This document shows, piece after piece, positions 36,508 through 45,513 of a stretch of 64,000 nucleotides of DNA. The notes beneath the pieces were generated by a model. The model searched no databases and was not told the origin of the DNA. It worked only from the letters and a program-made list of their open reading frames with translations. Within the stretch, counting starts at the first letter, position 1; each line of letters begins with the position of its first letter. The translations under genes and the position numbers were made by a program. This stretch comes from Neolewinella lacunae (lineage in GTDB: Bacteria > Bacteroidota > Bacteroidia > Chitinophagales > Saprospiraceae), in the NCBI RefSeq assembly GCF_014349155.1, contig NZ_JACSIT010000083.1, forward strand, positions 27,681-91,680. Direction: 5' to 3'.

Positions 36508-36585
36508 AGCAAGATAGGTTAGCGGCTACAAGGTAGGGCTGGCGCGACAATCAGCAGCATTTGCGAGGAATTGGGGCGTTTTTGG

Positions 36586-36629
36586 GGCGCGGCCGCAGGT
36601 GCTCCCCCCCGACCCCCCAAAGGGGGGAG
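36586..36629 (+). repeat. R1 copy 9, one-hairpin form
   Basis: GGCGCGGCCGCAGGTGC followed by a CTCCCCCCCGACCCCCC...GGGGGGAG hairpin, between the pullulanase gene and the small membrane-protein gene. Confidence 0.8.
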
Positions 36630-36668
36630 ACAAGACAAGGAGCAAGGTTCGTCTGAGAAGACAGCCCC

Positions 36669-36938
36669 CTACCCTACCCGTTCTGCCACGGCGGCTGCGG
36701 CAGCTTTGGCTTTCAAGCGCGCCTCCGTTTTCCGCGCCGCCCGCCAGGCCCGGAATTCGTTGCGGGCCATGAAGCCCAGGAACAGCGCGGGCAGCCCCGG
36801 CGTGAACGATTGCAGGCTGGCGTTGGGTGCGCCCGCGAGGTAGTAGTAGCCGGCCACCAGCAGAAAAGCGGTGAACACCAAAGCAAACAGTGCAAAGAAA
36901 ACGAAGGTGTAAAAATGACGGCGAGCGGTACGGGCCAT
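36669..36938 (-). CDS. Small two-helix membrane protein
   Basis: 89 residues from ATG 36938. A basic start (MARTARRHF) is followed by hydrophobic helices (about 11-34 and 46-58), then a charged Ala/Lys/Arg helix ending AVAERVG. The family is unknown. It precedes the pullulanase gene on the same strand, with an R1 copy between. From 36939 to 37219 I see no gene. Confidence 0.55.
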   Translation of the reverse strand: MARTARRHFYTFVFFALFALVFTAFLLVAGYYYLAGAPNASLQSFTPGLPALFLGFMARNEFRAWRAARKTEARLKAKAAAAAVAERVG

Positions 36939-37219
36939 GGATGCAGTGAGAAGTTGTAAGAGGGTAAACGAGGTGGAGGGGAGTTGGGTTGGGGGGGCCT
37001 GGGCCATTAACATCAATACGCGCTTCGGATGTTGGTACTTGGATCACTCCTTTACATCTCACAATTTATAAACCTCATCTCAGGCAATTTATCAATTTTG
37101 ACTTCCCAAGTTTCTAAGGCACCAATGATAACCTCCTTTTGAGATGCACGGAATTCGTGATCTCTACACCCTTCTCTAAAATTCCTGGCCTTTGATGCAT
37201 AACTGCAACCCCTATTCTC

Positions 37220-37735
37220 TTATACACGGTGTTCTGGCGTCGTTTTCTCTTCAATGGTTTGTTTGAATTCAGCAATCTTATCGTCCTCCATTCTTCCTTC
37301 ATAAGTATGTAAATCAGCTATATAGTTCATTCCTAAATATTCAGCCGATTTTTTGAAAGGAAGCCAAAACATCTCTCCCAAATTGTCGCCATTCGAGCAA
37401 CTAATAACCGCCATATACTTACCCCTCAACTTCCGTCCGGTATCTTTTTCTATGCGCAATAAATCTGTCAGTCGGTCGAAAAACACTTTCATTATTCCAC
37501 TCATGGAGTACCAATAAACAGGCGTTGCAAAAATCAGCACGTCATAGTTTTCAGTTATTCGTTTCAATAAATCTATGAAATCGTCCGTGCGGTTTAAATG
37601 TTCATAATCAAAGTGAGAAATGTTAAAATCAGTCAAGTCAATTAAGTCCCAATCGGATATACGCATCAACTCCGAAACGACTTTCTTAGTTTCGCCATTT
37701 TTTCTGGAACTTCCTAAAATGATTAGCTTTTTCAT
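37220..37735 (-). CDS. Flavodoxin-like NAD(P)H-dependent FMN reductase
   Basis: 171 residues. The FMN-phosphate loop LGSSRKNGETKKV is at about 5-17, and FATPVYWYSMSGIMKVFFDRL is the quinone-reductase/flavodoxin signature. ISCSNGDN follows. It would reduce quinones or other small molecules using FMN. ATG 37735 is preferred over 37804 because it gives the standard N-terminal beta strand. It is AT-rich compared with the 30-36 kb genes and marks the start of an accessory island. From 37736 to 38147 I see no gene. Confidence 0.8.
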   Translation of the reverse strand: MKKLIILGSSRKNGETKKVVSELMRISDWDLIDLTDFNISHFDYEHLNRTDDFIDLLKRITENYDVLIFATPVYWYSMSGIMKVFFDRLTDLLRIEKDTGRKLRGKYMAVISCSNGDNLGEMFWLPFKKSAEYLGMNYIADLHTYEGRMEDDKIAEFKQTIEEKTTPEHRV

Positions 37736-38147
37736 TTCACATTTTTTCAATTGCACAACTACATTATACCTGCAACATTCCTGTATCGTCCTTACGTTTA
37801 TCACTTCTCAGCAGCCAAGCGGAGGGCTGCTGATGCAGGGTAAATGGGTATTGCGTAAGTGAGGCGGAAATATAAAATCATTTTCGCTTTGATCTGTCAA
37901 AGTCCTGAAAAATAATTTCGCGTAAAGACTTTTGTGGGGAGAGACTCATCTCTTTGGGGTGGCATCGACGGTCGAAGCGAGACAGTGCCCTGTTAGTACG
38001 AGGCGAGGCCAGTATACATAGTGGACTACGTAAGCCATTTATTGTGACACCAGGTTCATAGCACGAAGTACTGAGCAGCAAACTGCTTGGTTATCAGAAA
38101 TAAAAATTTAGACAAGCTCTAACTGATGGTGCGTTGTACGGGTGGTG

Positions 38148-38975
38148 TTATCTTTCGTTATTTAGTCCACTCTTGAACAGTACTAACCTTTCCACCATCA
38201 TGGCGACGTTTTCCTTTTGCCCGTCTTCAATCATATAGGCGGCGAGTTTGCTTCGTCCTGCTATGGCATCATCTAAAATTCTGTTTACCCGATCAAGTAA
38301 GGCAGCATTTTCAACAATGAGTTTACGGACTTCGCAACCTATTACCTTTACCGCTACATCATCGTGAGAAAAATCACCATCGTATAGATCGTGGTAGTGG
38401 TGCCAAATAAAATCTGATTCAACAGACGGGTAGACCTTGAAAATCGAAGCAACATCCAGCGGGTCTTTCGTGCGTTGATCAGGCCGATCGTCGAATGCGA
38501 TAAGCTTTAATAGCACCACGGAAGGGATCGAGCATAAATTGATAATATCACCTTCTATGTCAACGCGCCTTAAGCCATTCAGGTGAACTTCCACAAAGCC
38601 TTCCAGATTCATACTTGTCAATCCTTTTCCTTCTACCAGCACTTTATCGTTGTTTGCTATTTCGCCAAAAGGCAGTAAGTCAACCGGCATTTTTTGCGGA
38701 GATATTATGCAAAAGGCATTAGTCGAAGAGGCAGTGTATCCATACTGCTGGATTAACTTGTCTTTCAATTGTTGGTATACCTCTTTGCTCGGAATGTAGA
38801 CACCGAAATCCACGTCCTTGGTACCTCTGGCGGGCAAGTCATTTTCGACGTACCAAGTATTTCTGGCTAAAGCTCCGACGCCAAAGAATTCAATCCGCAA
38901 ATCGTTGGACGCGGCAATCATATCGGCTACAATGTCTTTCAGGAGCGTGTTGCCTAGTTTACTGTACAGGCTCAT
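38148..38975 (-). CDS. AbiEii-type nucleotidyltransferase (toxin candidate)
   Basis: 275 residues. The nucleotidyltransferase core is GVGALARN then TKDVDFGVYI (paired acidic residues). SVVLLKLIAFDDRPDQRTKDPLDV is typical of the AbiEii/COG4849 group. Such proteins are toxins of type IV-like TA or abortive-infection systems and modify tRNA or other targets. ATG 38975 overlaps the upstream antitoxin gene by 17 bases, which implies coupled translation. Confidence 0.75.
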   Translation of the reverse strand: MSLYSKLGNTLLKDIVADMIAASNDLRIEFFGVGALARNTWYVENDLPARGTKDVDFGVYIPSKEVYQQLKDKLIQQYGYTASSTNAFCIISPQKMPVDLLPFGEIANNDKVLVEGKGLTSMNLEGFVEVHLNGLRRVDIEGDIINLCSIPSVVLLKLIAFDDRPDQRTKDPLDVASIFKVYPSVESDFIWHHYHDLYDGDFSHDDVAVKVIGCEVRKLIVENAALLDRVNRILDDAIAGRSKLAAYMIEDGQKENVAMMVERLVLFKSGLNNER

Positions 38976-39957
38976 GTAAATTCCGGTTGAGAAGGAGAGT
39001 CGCGGCTTCAAGATTTCTGGGGCTGGGATCATTCAGCAAATCCGCGTACACCAGCGTCGGGCTAGCCAGAAACTCACTAAGTTCCCAGTAGTTATCCGAT
39101 CTATTCCAAAATTTTTCCAGCAGGGTTATTCTACCATTCTTTGTTGGTTTCAGCTGGTTTTTGAGCGCGAAGTCTACAAAAGAACCTGCTACGTAAACAG
39201 TTGCTTTACGGCTGATCAGGTGATTATCCATGGATTCCGCCGCTAACTCTCCACCAATCAAACCACCGGTATCCTGGCCCAGTAGACTGCGAAGTTCCGT
39301 GCTGCTATCCTGAAAATCGAATGCCCGGGCTTTCAGACTCGGCCTCAATACCTTGTTGAATAGGATAGCCCAGTCGTTTAACAATCTTGACTGATCTACG
39401 ATTTTATAGCCTCTATTGCCAGTCTTCACCAGGTATTTATCGCTTACCAATTCGCGCAACACCCGACCTACGGAATCGATCGACGTCCCAGACAGATCTG
39501 CTAAATTCCGGTAATTCGTTTCGGTAACGTCCGTATTGGATAGTAGAGAATAGATGATCTTCAATCCGGTTTTCGAAAACGCCTTTCCGGCCTTATCGCT
39601 AGCACCGGGAGCTCCTTTTTCGGTATCGATGAAGAGGAAAAAACCGTCGCAGTTCAGAAAAGCGTTGCCAGAGGATTCTAAGTAGCTCAGGTTTTCTTTC
39701 CTCAGGCGTTCCTTCTCCGCATCAGTGGCTTTGTCGAAAACAATTAGCACTTTCTTGTTCAGCGACTTCAACCCATCCACCTCCGCTGCGGTCAACTGCC
39801 GTTTCACAATGAACGGAATCTTGATGGCGTGTGCGGTGTGCAGTAAACGCAAGACACCGTCAAACGCATCAGTACTGACCCCATGGTCTATCTCCCCCAC
39901 AATTCCTGATGCGGCGTACAGATTATCTATGGCGCGATGTAGAAAGCTTGCCTCCAT
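38959..39957 (-). CDS. AbiEi-type antitoxin / transcriptional regulator
   Basis: 332 residues with a central winged helix-turn-helix (about 138-195; NYRNLADLSGTSIDSVGRVL, then RELVSDKYLVKTGNRGYKIV). The C-terminal region (about 200-332) matches the AbiEi-like part that pairs with AbiEii nucleotidyltransferases. It likely represses its own operon; GTACGA/TCGTAC sites lie just upstream. Its gene is first in the operon, as usual for antitoxins. Confidence 0.75.
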   Translation of the reverse strand: MEASFLHRAIDNLYAASGIVGEIDHGVSTDAFDGVLRLLHTAHAIKIPFIVKRQLTAAEVDGLKSLNKKVLIVFDKATDAEKERLRKENLSYLESSGNAFLNCDGFFLFIDTEKGAPGASDKAGKAFSKTGLKIIYSLLSNTDVTETNYRNLADLSGTSIDSVGRVLRELVSDKYLVKTGNRGYKIVDQSRLLNDWAILFNKVLRPSLKARAFDFQDSSTELRSLLGQDTGGLIGGELAAESMDNHLISRKATVYVAGSFVDFALKNQLKPTKNGRITLLEKFWNRSDNYWELSEFLASPTLVYADLLNDPSPRNLEAATLLLNRNLHEPVQ

Positions 39958-39965
39958 GCCGCAAT

Positions 39966-40008
39966 GTACGACTTTTTATTTGGAATCGTACCAAATTTTT
40001 TATCGTAC
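39966..40008 (-). promoter_or_regulatory. Candidate operator of the AbiE-like operon
   Basis: The hexamer GTACGA (39966-39971) is inverted as TCGTAC at 39986-39991 and repeated at 40003-40008, within AT-rich DNA immediately upstream of the antitoxin ATG. This fits autoregulation by the winged-helix antitoxin. Confidence 0.45.
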
Positions 40009-40015
40009 AAAGTAT

Positions 40016-40180
40016 TAGTGGTTGAGGAATGAATTAGGGCTTAGCTTGGGCGAAGTAATCGTGGTGCTGAACAAGTGGACGAAACGCCAGCATAGCCGAC
40101 CTATGGTGGCGATTTGGCCAGGCAGTTCAGTGCCGCGAGGACAAGTCCAAGCTAGATCGTAATTCTTTCTTCAACCACTA
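40016..40180. repeat. 165-bp long-hairpin element
   Basis: It begins TAGTGGTTGA and ends TCAACCACTA. The 36-base outer arms (40016-40051, 40145-40180) pair with few mismatches, and an inner stem CGCCAGCATAG/CTATGGTGGCG closes the centre. Several mismatches become G-U pairs in RNA. It could be a MITE or a structured RNA. It sits between the AbiE-like promoter and the 3' end of the exporter gene. Confidence 0.65.
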
Positions 40181-40279
40181 TTGCTCTGCTCACTACCAGT
40201 CATCTCCGTATACAAAGCCCGGCAGTTCTCCATTGCATACCCACCACAGTAAAGCGGTCTACATTTCTTTGCCGCCGCC

Positions 40280-42469
40280 TCACCCACCGTAATCTACCAT
40301 CAGCATATCGCTCCAAGCATTGGCGTATAAATTGTCTTGGTGCGCCAGCAACTCATCGTGCGTACCAACGGCAATGGTACGTCCCTGCTGAAGAACGAAG
40401 ATTTGATCCGCGTGCCTTGCGGTGGAGAGACGATGCGTTAAGACCAAAATGCCCATCTGGGATTTGATTTTCTTCAACAATGATAAAACGAAGAGTTCCG
40501 AATTTCGGTCGAGCGCCGCAGTAGGCTCGTCCAATAGCAATAGAGAAGGACGTCGCCAAAGCGCGCGGGCCAGGCCCAGTATCTGTTGCTGACCACCCGA
40601 TAGGTTTACTCCTTGCTCACCGACAATAGTGGCCAATCCATTGGGTAATTGCAGAAAGTTCTCGGTAAGGCCATACTCAGCAAAAAACGCTTCCAGCACT
40701 TCTGGTGATTCCGGTGCTTCCCCGAGCAAAATATTATCCAGCACCGTTCCATTGAAGAGCTTTACTTGTTGTGGCAACACCCCCAGATGGCTGCGCCAAT
40801 CTACCAGACCCAATAATTCAAGATCAATTCCATTAACTTTAATTGATCCCGACTCTTTTTCATAAAATTTTTGCAAAATTTGTAGTAAAGTAGACTTCCC
40901 CATACCGCTTTCCCCCATAATCGTTATCCACTCCCCTTTTCGTAAGCGGAAGTTGACCCCATCGAGTAATAAGCGCCTGCCGGGAAAACGAAAACGAAGA
41001 TTGTCTACGGATAGTTCTTCAAAAGCTGCCGTAACGGACTGGGGCTGGTGGGCTTCCCGCTCCTTCTCACTGCGGATACTGGTAAACTCGTTCATCCTGT
41101 CAAAAGCTACCCTAGCCTCCTGCAGCTGAATATTTGCCCCCGCTAAAGTGGCGGCCGAAGTCATTTGGATGCCGACCATTTGCAGGATGGCAATTAATTC
41201 TCCCGCAGTCATGGTTTCGGAAAGCACTTTCATCGCGCTCCAAAGGATAATGGCTACTATAAATACTACTGATGTAACCTGCGTCCAAAACTGGTAACGA
41301 ATGGCAATTTTACCTAATTTCACAATGGCTTCTTGCAAAATTCGGTAAAAAGTGTTCGTCACCATACTAAAAAACGATTCTTTGCCGTGCAATTTGATCA
41401 CCCCTACGCCTTGGATGGTATCCACATAGTTGCTTTCATTGGCGGCGTAACTTGACATAACCATCTGCTGCCCGCTCAAAACCGCAGGATGAAACCGGTA
41501 AACAATGAACCCAAACACTGGCAACCAAGCAAGGCTAACCAACCCAATTCTCCAATCAAACCAGATGATGGCCCCAGACGCTACGATTACCATCAGCAGC
41601 TCAATAGTGACGTTGGCCAGGATATTGGAAACCGCCCGCTGGATATGCTGGGTATCGTTCATCCGCGCGATCAAATCTCCGGTTTTACGGTTATCGAAAA
41701 AGGACTTGGGAAGTTCCAAAAGCCGGCCGTAGAAAAAATTGATGATGCGGAGGTTAAAGTCGAAGCTCTGCCGGAGTAACAACAAGGAACGTAAATACTG
41801 GACAGCGGCACGCGCCAACAGCAGCAGCATCAACAAGCCTGCTCCGAGGAACAAGCGGCTGCGGTCTTCACTGGGCAAGATCTTATCCAGCAGCTGCTGA
41901 GAGAAAATGGCGGTAGCCAAACCAAGCACCGCCAACACTACACCCATCGAAAGCGCAACGAAAAGCAGCGGCAAATCTTCATCTACCAAACTGCGGATCC
42001 AATCCCACCGCTTGGGCTTTTCCGACGCTTCCATTTGTGCTGCAGCATTTGCTTTCAGCAACAAAAGCGCTTTGCTTTGCCAAACGGCGTCAAGTTTATC
42101 CGCCGTCCAATATTCCACCTCGGGCTCCGCCGGGTCCCCGATCAGAAAGGCGGCTTTTTTATGGTCGTAACCATAGCAGACCACATAATGCTGTAGCCGC
42201 TGATCTTTGATGATGTGAAGAATGCATAAATCAGCACAATCCCGCAAGCTCGGCAGATCAGCCTCAAAACCTTCGGCGTCGATCCCCACTTCCTGTGCCG
42301 CCTGGAACAGGCCCAGCAGGGTGGTCCCCCGGATAGAGGTGCCACTCAATTCCCGCAGGCGCTCGAAGGACACCGGAGCCAAGGCAAAGTGATTCAATGC
42401 GGCCTTCAGGCAGGCGACCCCGCAGTCGGTTTGGTCTTGCTGGCGGACGTGGGCTTTAGTGGGTTGCAT
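40280..42469 (-). CDS. Peptidase-containing (C39) ABC bacteriocin exporter
   Basis: 729 residues. The N-terminal C39 cysteine peptidase has C16 in DQTDCGVACLKA, H94 in LQHYVVCYGYD and D112 in IGDPAEP. Six transmembrane segments follow (about 150-440). The ABC domain has Walker A GESGMGKST, signature LSGGQQQ, Walker B LLLLDEPT and the H-loop LTHRLS. Such transporters cut double-glycine leaders and export the core peptide; the two precursors at 44.2-44.6 kb are fitting substrates. ATG 42469 overlaps the thioredoxin-like gene by 14 bases. Confidence 0.93.
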   Translation of the reverse strand: MQPTKAHVRQQDQTDCGVACLKAALNHFALAPVSFERLRELSGTSIRGTTLLGLFQAAQEVGIDAEGFEADLPSLRDCADLCILHIIKDQRLQHYVVCYGYDHKKAAFLIGDPAEPEVEYWTADKLDAVWQSKALLLLKANAAAQMEASEKPKRWDWIRSLVDEDLPLLFVALSMGVVLAVLGLATAIFSQQLLDKILPSEDRSRLFLGAGLLMLLLLARAAVQYLRSLLLLRQSFDFNLRIINFFYGRLLELPKSFFDNRKTGDLIARMNDTQHIQRAVSNILANVTIELLMVIVASGAIIWFDWRIGLVSLAWLPVFGFIVYRFHPAVLSGQQMVMSSYAANESNYVDTIQGVGVIKLHGKESFFSMVTNTFYRILQEAIVKLGKIAIRYQFWTQVTSVVFIVAIILWSAMKVLSETMTAGELIAILQMVGIQMTSAATLAGANIQLQEARVAFDRMNEFTSIRSEKEREAHQPQSVTAAFEELSVDNLRFRFPGRRLLLDGVNFRLRKGEWITIMGESGMGKSTLLQILQKFYEKESGSIKVNGIDLELLGLVDWRSHLGVLPQQVKLFNGTVLDNILLGEAPESPEVLEAFFAEYGLTENFLQLPNGLATIVGEQGVNLSGGQQQILGLARALWRRPSLLLLDEPTAALDRNSELFVLSLLKKIKSQMGILVLTHRLSTARHADQIFVLQQGRTIAVGTHDELLAHQDNLYANAWSDMLMVDYGG

Positions 42470-42965
42470 GGAAAAATTTGTAAACGTAACCGGGTTTTGC
42501 TTCCCCGACAATGGTTTGTAGATGTACTCCGGCCGTATCGTAGAGAAACATGGTGGGGTAGCTGCTTACCCCCATCTGCTGGGCGACTATACCGCCTTCG
42601 TCCCAGAGAAATACGGTCGCGGTGTTATCGTACGTAAACTGGCTGGCAAAGGCTTTTAAGCTATCCGGGTGGACATCAGATAAGAAAGCAAGGCGAAGGC
42701 CAGCTGGTTTCGCGGCGTCTTCGCCTAGCAGGGCACCAGTTTGGTAATGGCAGTGTTCACAGTCGGGGTTGATGAAGGTGAGAAGAGTTAGCCCACTGTC
42801 TATTAACGCCGTTGGATTCCAAGTAAGCGAGTTTAAGTGAGTGATGTTTGGACGGGTTGGCATTGCTTCTCCCTGTACTTCATCTCTAAAGCCGTTTCCA
42901 TCACAAGCCGTAAAAAGTATTGTCAGGCCCAGAAGCCACGTTACCGATCGACGAATCTTATTCAT
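42456..42965 (-). CDS. Thioredoxin-fold CxxC lipoprotein
   Basis: 169 residues from ATG 42965. Its lipobox is LFTAC (C21), followed by a thioredoxin-like domain with C69-EH-C72 in INPDCEHCHY and a cis-Pro segment VSSYPTMFLYD. It would act in disulfide exchange at the periplasmic face. It overlaps the exporter gene, so the two are translated together. Because both precursor cores contain exactly two cysteines, a role in forming or reducing their disulfides is plausible. Confidence 0.8.
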   Translation of the reverse strand: MNKIRRSVTWLLGLTILFTACDGNGFRDEVQGEAMPTRPNITHLNSLTWNPTALIDSGLTLLTFINPDCEHCHYQTGALLGEDAAKPAGLRLAFLSDVHPDSLKAFASQFTYDNTATVFLWDEGGIVAQQMGVSSYPTMFLYDTAGVHLQTIVGEAKPGYVYKFFHATH

Positions 42966-43111
42966 TCTTGTAACCAAGGGAGACGATTTTATACACACCG
43001 CTACACGACTCATACGCCCCAGTTGGTAAGTACATAGACGAACTTACAGATGAGTAACGCGCAATTGTGCTTCAATGTATGGCATTAATAAATTTTTTCG
43101 ATTAGTGGGTG

Positions 43112-43351
43112 TTATAAGTCATCCATGTCATTACGTCCAAAACTCTTTTCCTTCTGTATCATTTTATCTTTAAGACCTGGATAGATAAGAATGTAAAAGC
43201 CAACCGCCGCACCTAAGAAAGTGTGAAAGGCATCCTTAGGTTGTTTGAATAGGCTGGGAGCCTCTTCAAAAAAATAAGGGAATGCTAGCGCTATGCCGAT
43301 AAATAGCATGACCATATTAATATACATTACTTTGGACTTAATCTTTTCCAC
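43112..43351 (-). CDS. Small membrane protein in the bacteriocin locus
   Basis: 79 residues with two hydrophobic segments (about 8-28 and 43-59) and a charged C-terminal tail (KDKMIQKEKSFGRNDMDDL). No family is recognised. Its position between precursors and exporter makes it an immunity or accessory candidate; this is inference from context only. Confidence 0.6.
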   Translation of the reverse strand: MEKIKSKVMYINMVMLFIGIALAFPYFFEEAPSLFKQPKDAFHTFLGAAVGFYILIYPGLKDKMIQKEKSFGRNDMDDL

Positions 43352-43468
43352 TGCTGAAATTTCTACTCTCTTTTACTGAAGTGACTCACTCAAGCTTGAT
43401 TTCCTATGTAGTACTTCGTATCTTTCTTTGGCTCCAAAGAAAGGGTATCGCAATGGCGCAACGGATTA

Positions 43469-43765
43469 CTACTTAAGTAAGTAAATCAAAATAAATCCAA
43501 TAAAAACACCTAATGATAAAAAAATAATTATTGCTTTTGTATTACTCTTTCGGTTCTCCACGTCGTATTTAGAAGGATCAATCTCACCCAAATTGACATT
43601 TGTAAAAACGTATAACATCCAGGCAGAAAACATAAGACAGGCAACAAATATTTTAGCCCAAGCAGGGACATCGTAGCCAAATATATTGTCTATAGTTAGA
43701 ATGGTCGTAGCTGTAAAAGCACCCCAACAAAATATTTCAAACTTAGCCATTTTTTGCTTATCCAC
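43469..43765 (-). CDS. Small membrane protein in the bacteriocin locus
   Basis: 98 residues with three hydrophobic segments (about 9-25, 36-53 and 76-97) and a short polar loop (NLGEIDPSKYDVENRKSN). The start may be M1 or M6. No family is recognised. It lies in the same block as the precursors and exporter and is an immunity candidate. From 43766 to 44171 I see only the terminator below. Confidence 0.6.
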   Translation of the reverse strand: MDKQKMAKFEIFCWGAFTATTILTIDNIFGYDVPAWAKIFVACLMFSAWMLYVFTNVNLGEIDPSKYDVENRKSNTKAIIIFLSLGVFIGFILIYLLK

Positions 43766-44105
43766 GATAAAATCATTTTATGTGTTACTAAAACAATCCT
43801 TTTTTTTTTTAAAGAAGGGCGCTAAAACCGTTAGAGGGTGTAACTTATAGTAAAACAACCAAGAAATTGTGAAAAGTGAAAGAGCCAAACGAGTAACTCA
43901 AGTCCTTGTAAACATTGACTTCCAAGATGGTTACCCTCAATCTCCAAAATCACAAAACCTAGGTTGTTGCACTATACACGTAAATACACTCGCATGCACA
44001 AACCGTACTAAAACGGTTAAAACTGTGGCGAGACCTCATAGTTTAGTTCCGAATTAGTGCTCTAGAATTGAGGTTTACAATCTCAATCAAAATGCATACC
44101 CAAGT

Positions 44106-44154
44106 ATAACCATACGGCCAAGTTACAAATAAATGTAGCATGCCGTATGGTTAT
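44106..44154 (-). terminator. Terminator-like hairpin after the precursor genes
   Basis: A perfect 13-bp stem, ATAACCATACGGC (44106-44118) with GCCGTATGGTTAT (44142-44154), just downstream of the second precursor. It may make the precursor mRNA more abundant than that of the downstream exporter genes. Confidence 0.65.
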
Positions 44155-44171
44155 TGACTAGGCAACTTTAA

Positions 44172-44384
44172 TCAGGTCGCGCCAGCTGCCGCTCCCACGA
44201 TGAAGCAACCAATGGCTACTCCACCCCATAGAGCCGCGCCTCCTGGGACGGCTACGGCTGCTACAGCGGCAATACCACGAACTAATCCGGTACCAGCACA
44301 TACTCCTGCCCCAAAATCGAGGGCATCGCGCCACCAATCGCCTCCTTCAATTGAGGACATTTGTTGAAAAGATATTTTTTCCAT
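44172..44384 (-). CDS. Double-glycine-leader bacteriocin precursor 1
   Basis: 70 residues. The leader MEKISFQQMSSIEGG (15 residues, ending GG) precedes a 55-residue core starting DWWRDALDFGAGVCAG. The core is Gly/Ala/Val-rich with GxxxG-type spacings and exactly two cysteines (core positions 14 and 45). The leader differs from precursor 2 by conservative changes. It would be cut after GG and exported by the C39 ABC transporter. The class (two-peptide IIb, disulfide-bonded or other) cannot be settled from sequence. Confidence 0.8.
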   Translation of the reverse strand: MEKISFQQMSSIEGGDWWRDALDFGAGVCAGTGLVRGIAAVAAVAVPGGAALWGGVAIGCFIVGAAAGAT

Positions 44385-44415
44385 ATCAAAAAGACTTTAT
44401 CAATAATTAACTGGA

Positions 44416-44619
44416 TTAGTAAACTAAAAGACCAGCGCAGGCGCCGAGAGCAACACCTGATCCGACTGAAGCAAGATAGACACCTGCCGTCATCGTAACG
44501 GGATTAGAGAGTAGAACTACAGCTCCCAATATACCGGCTCCGCAGGCAGCTCCGTTTACCCAGTCAATCCAAGCACCGCCTTCAAGCCTTTCAATTTGGT
44601 CAAAAGAAAGTTTTTGCAT
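44416..44619 (-). CDS. Double-glycine-leader bacteriocin precursor 2
   Basis: 67 residues from ATG 44619. The leader MQKLSFDQIERLEGG precedes a 52-residue core starting AWIDWVNGAACGAGILG. It is Gly/Ala/Val-rich with two cysteines at core positions 11 and 46, close to those of precursor 1. The gene is 31 bases upstream of precursor 1. The shared leader, shared W-x-D start and matched cysteines indicate duplication and divergence, as in two-peptide bacteriocins. ATG 44619 is chosen because it gives a leader of the same length as precursor 1. Confidence 0.8.
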   Translation of the reverse strand: MQKLSFDQIERLEGGAWIDWVNGAACGAGILGAVVLLSNPVTMTAGVYLASVGSGVALGACAGLLVY

Positions 44620-44739
44620 AACAAAGAATTGATTAAACATTCAACAATCCCCTCACATCTTTACCCAGCCTTAAGGTGTGGGCTGCAGTCGCGCAACATA
44701 TCTTAGTGTCCGAAACAATTTCCGGACAATCGTTTTCTT

Positions 44740-45414
44740 CTATCCTATACTCACCTGCACGTACATCAGCGCAAGCCACCACAACAGCGTGCCACAACTG
44801 TAACTAACGAGCGCAAGTTGCGTAGTTCCTTTGTCAGCCAGGTAGCGCATTCCCATGAACAAACCCAGCACAAAGAACAAATGAAACAAATTGAGGGCCG
44901 CAAGTGGAACGTGCAGGAAAGCCGAAACATTATCACGCCCCAACAAGCCCAACAGCGAGTACCAATCGCTTCTCAGCAGGTCATCAAGGACTTGGATGTC
45001 TTGAAAAATCAGCACCACCGTGGGAAGCAGGCGCAGAACGCTTATAATGGCCACTACCCTGAGGACCATGCCGAAAAGTGCTTTAAACCCAACTTTGGCA
45101 TAAGAGAACACCACTCCAGTGATCAAACTGATGCTGATAACCAAGGTTTGCAGCAGCACGGCCAGGGGTAGAATAGCGTAGCCAAGCCAAGACCAAGCGC
45201 GTTGCTCGGTCATCATTTTCTCAATCCGTTCGTAGGCCATTCGCTCTCCTAAGGTATTATGGAATACTTCTTCGGAGAGGAGCACTTCCTGTACCAAGTA
45301 AACATTGAGCACACCCGCCATCACCGCCAACAAAAACAATAACCAACTAGCAACCGAGAAGAACTCAGCGACTATTTTAGGTTGGTCAACATTCGGAGCA
45401 GTTAAGGTCCGCAT
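44740..45414 (-). CDS. Multi-pass membrane protein at the head of the bacteriocin locus
   Basis: 224 residues with five hydrophobic segments (about 20-45, 73-100, 112-138, 165-188, 198-222), resembling Yip1-like or other small polytopic proteins without a decisive motif. It is first in the minus-strand run behind a promoter box at 45514-45521. It may be an immunity, export or processing factor for the two peptides, or unrelated. Confidence 0.6.
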   Translation of the reverse strand: MRTLTAPNVDQPKIVAEFFSVASWLLFLLAVMAGVLNVYLVQEVLLSEEVFHNTLGERMAYERIEKMMTEQRAWSWLGYAILPLAVLLQTLVISISLITGVVFSYAKVGFKALFGMVLRVVAIISVLRLLPTVVLIFQDIQVLDDLLRSDWYSLLGLLGRDNVSAFLHVPLAALNLFHLFFVLGLFMGMRYLADKGTTQLALVSYSCGTLLWWLALMYVQVSIG

Positions 45415-45513
45415 GGTTTTGATTGGTATTTATTGGACAGCGAACAATCTGATCTAAGGTCCTATTTCTTGGCAATGCCAAGCTCATAAGCCAGTTGCAT
45501 CAGTTGTCGAAAA

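Noticed and set aside
37878..38081. 67-codon minus frame in the flavodoxin/AbiE gap
   Set aside because: No motif, no promoter box, composition not protein-like.
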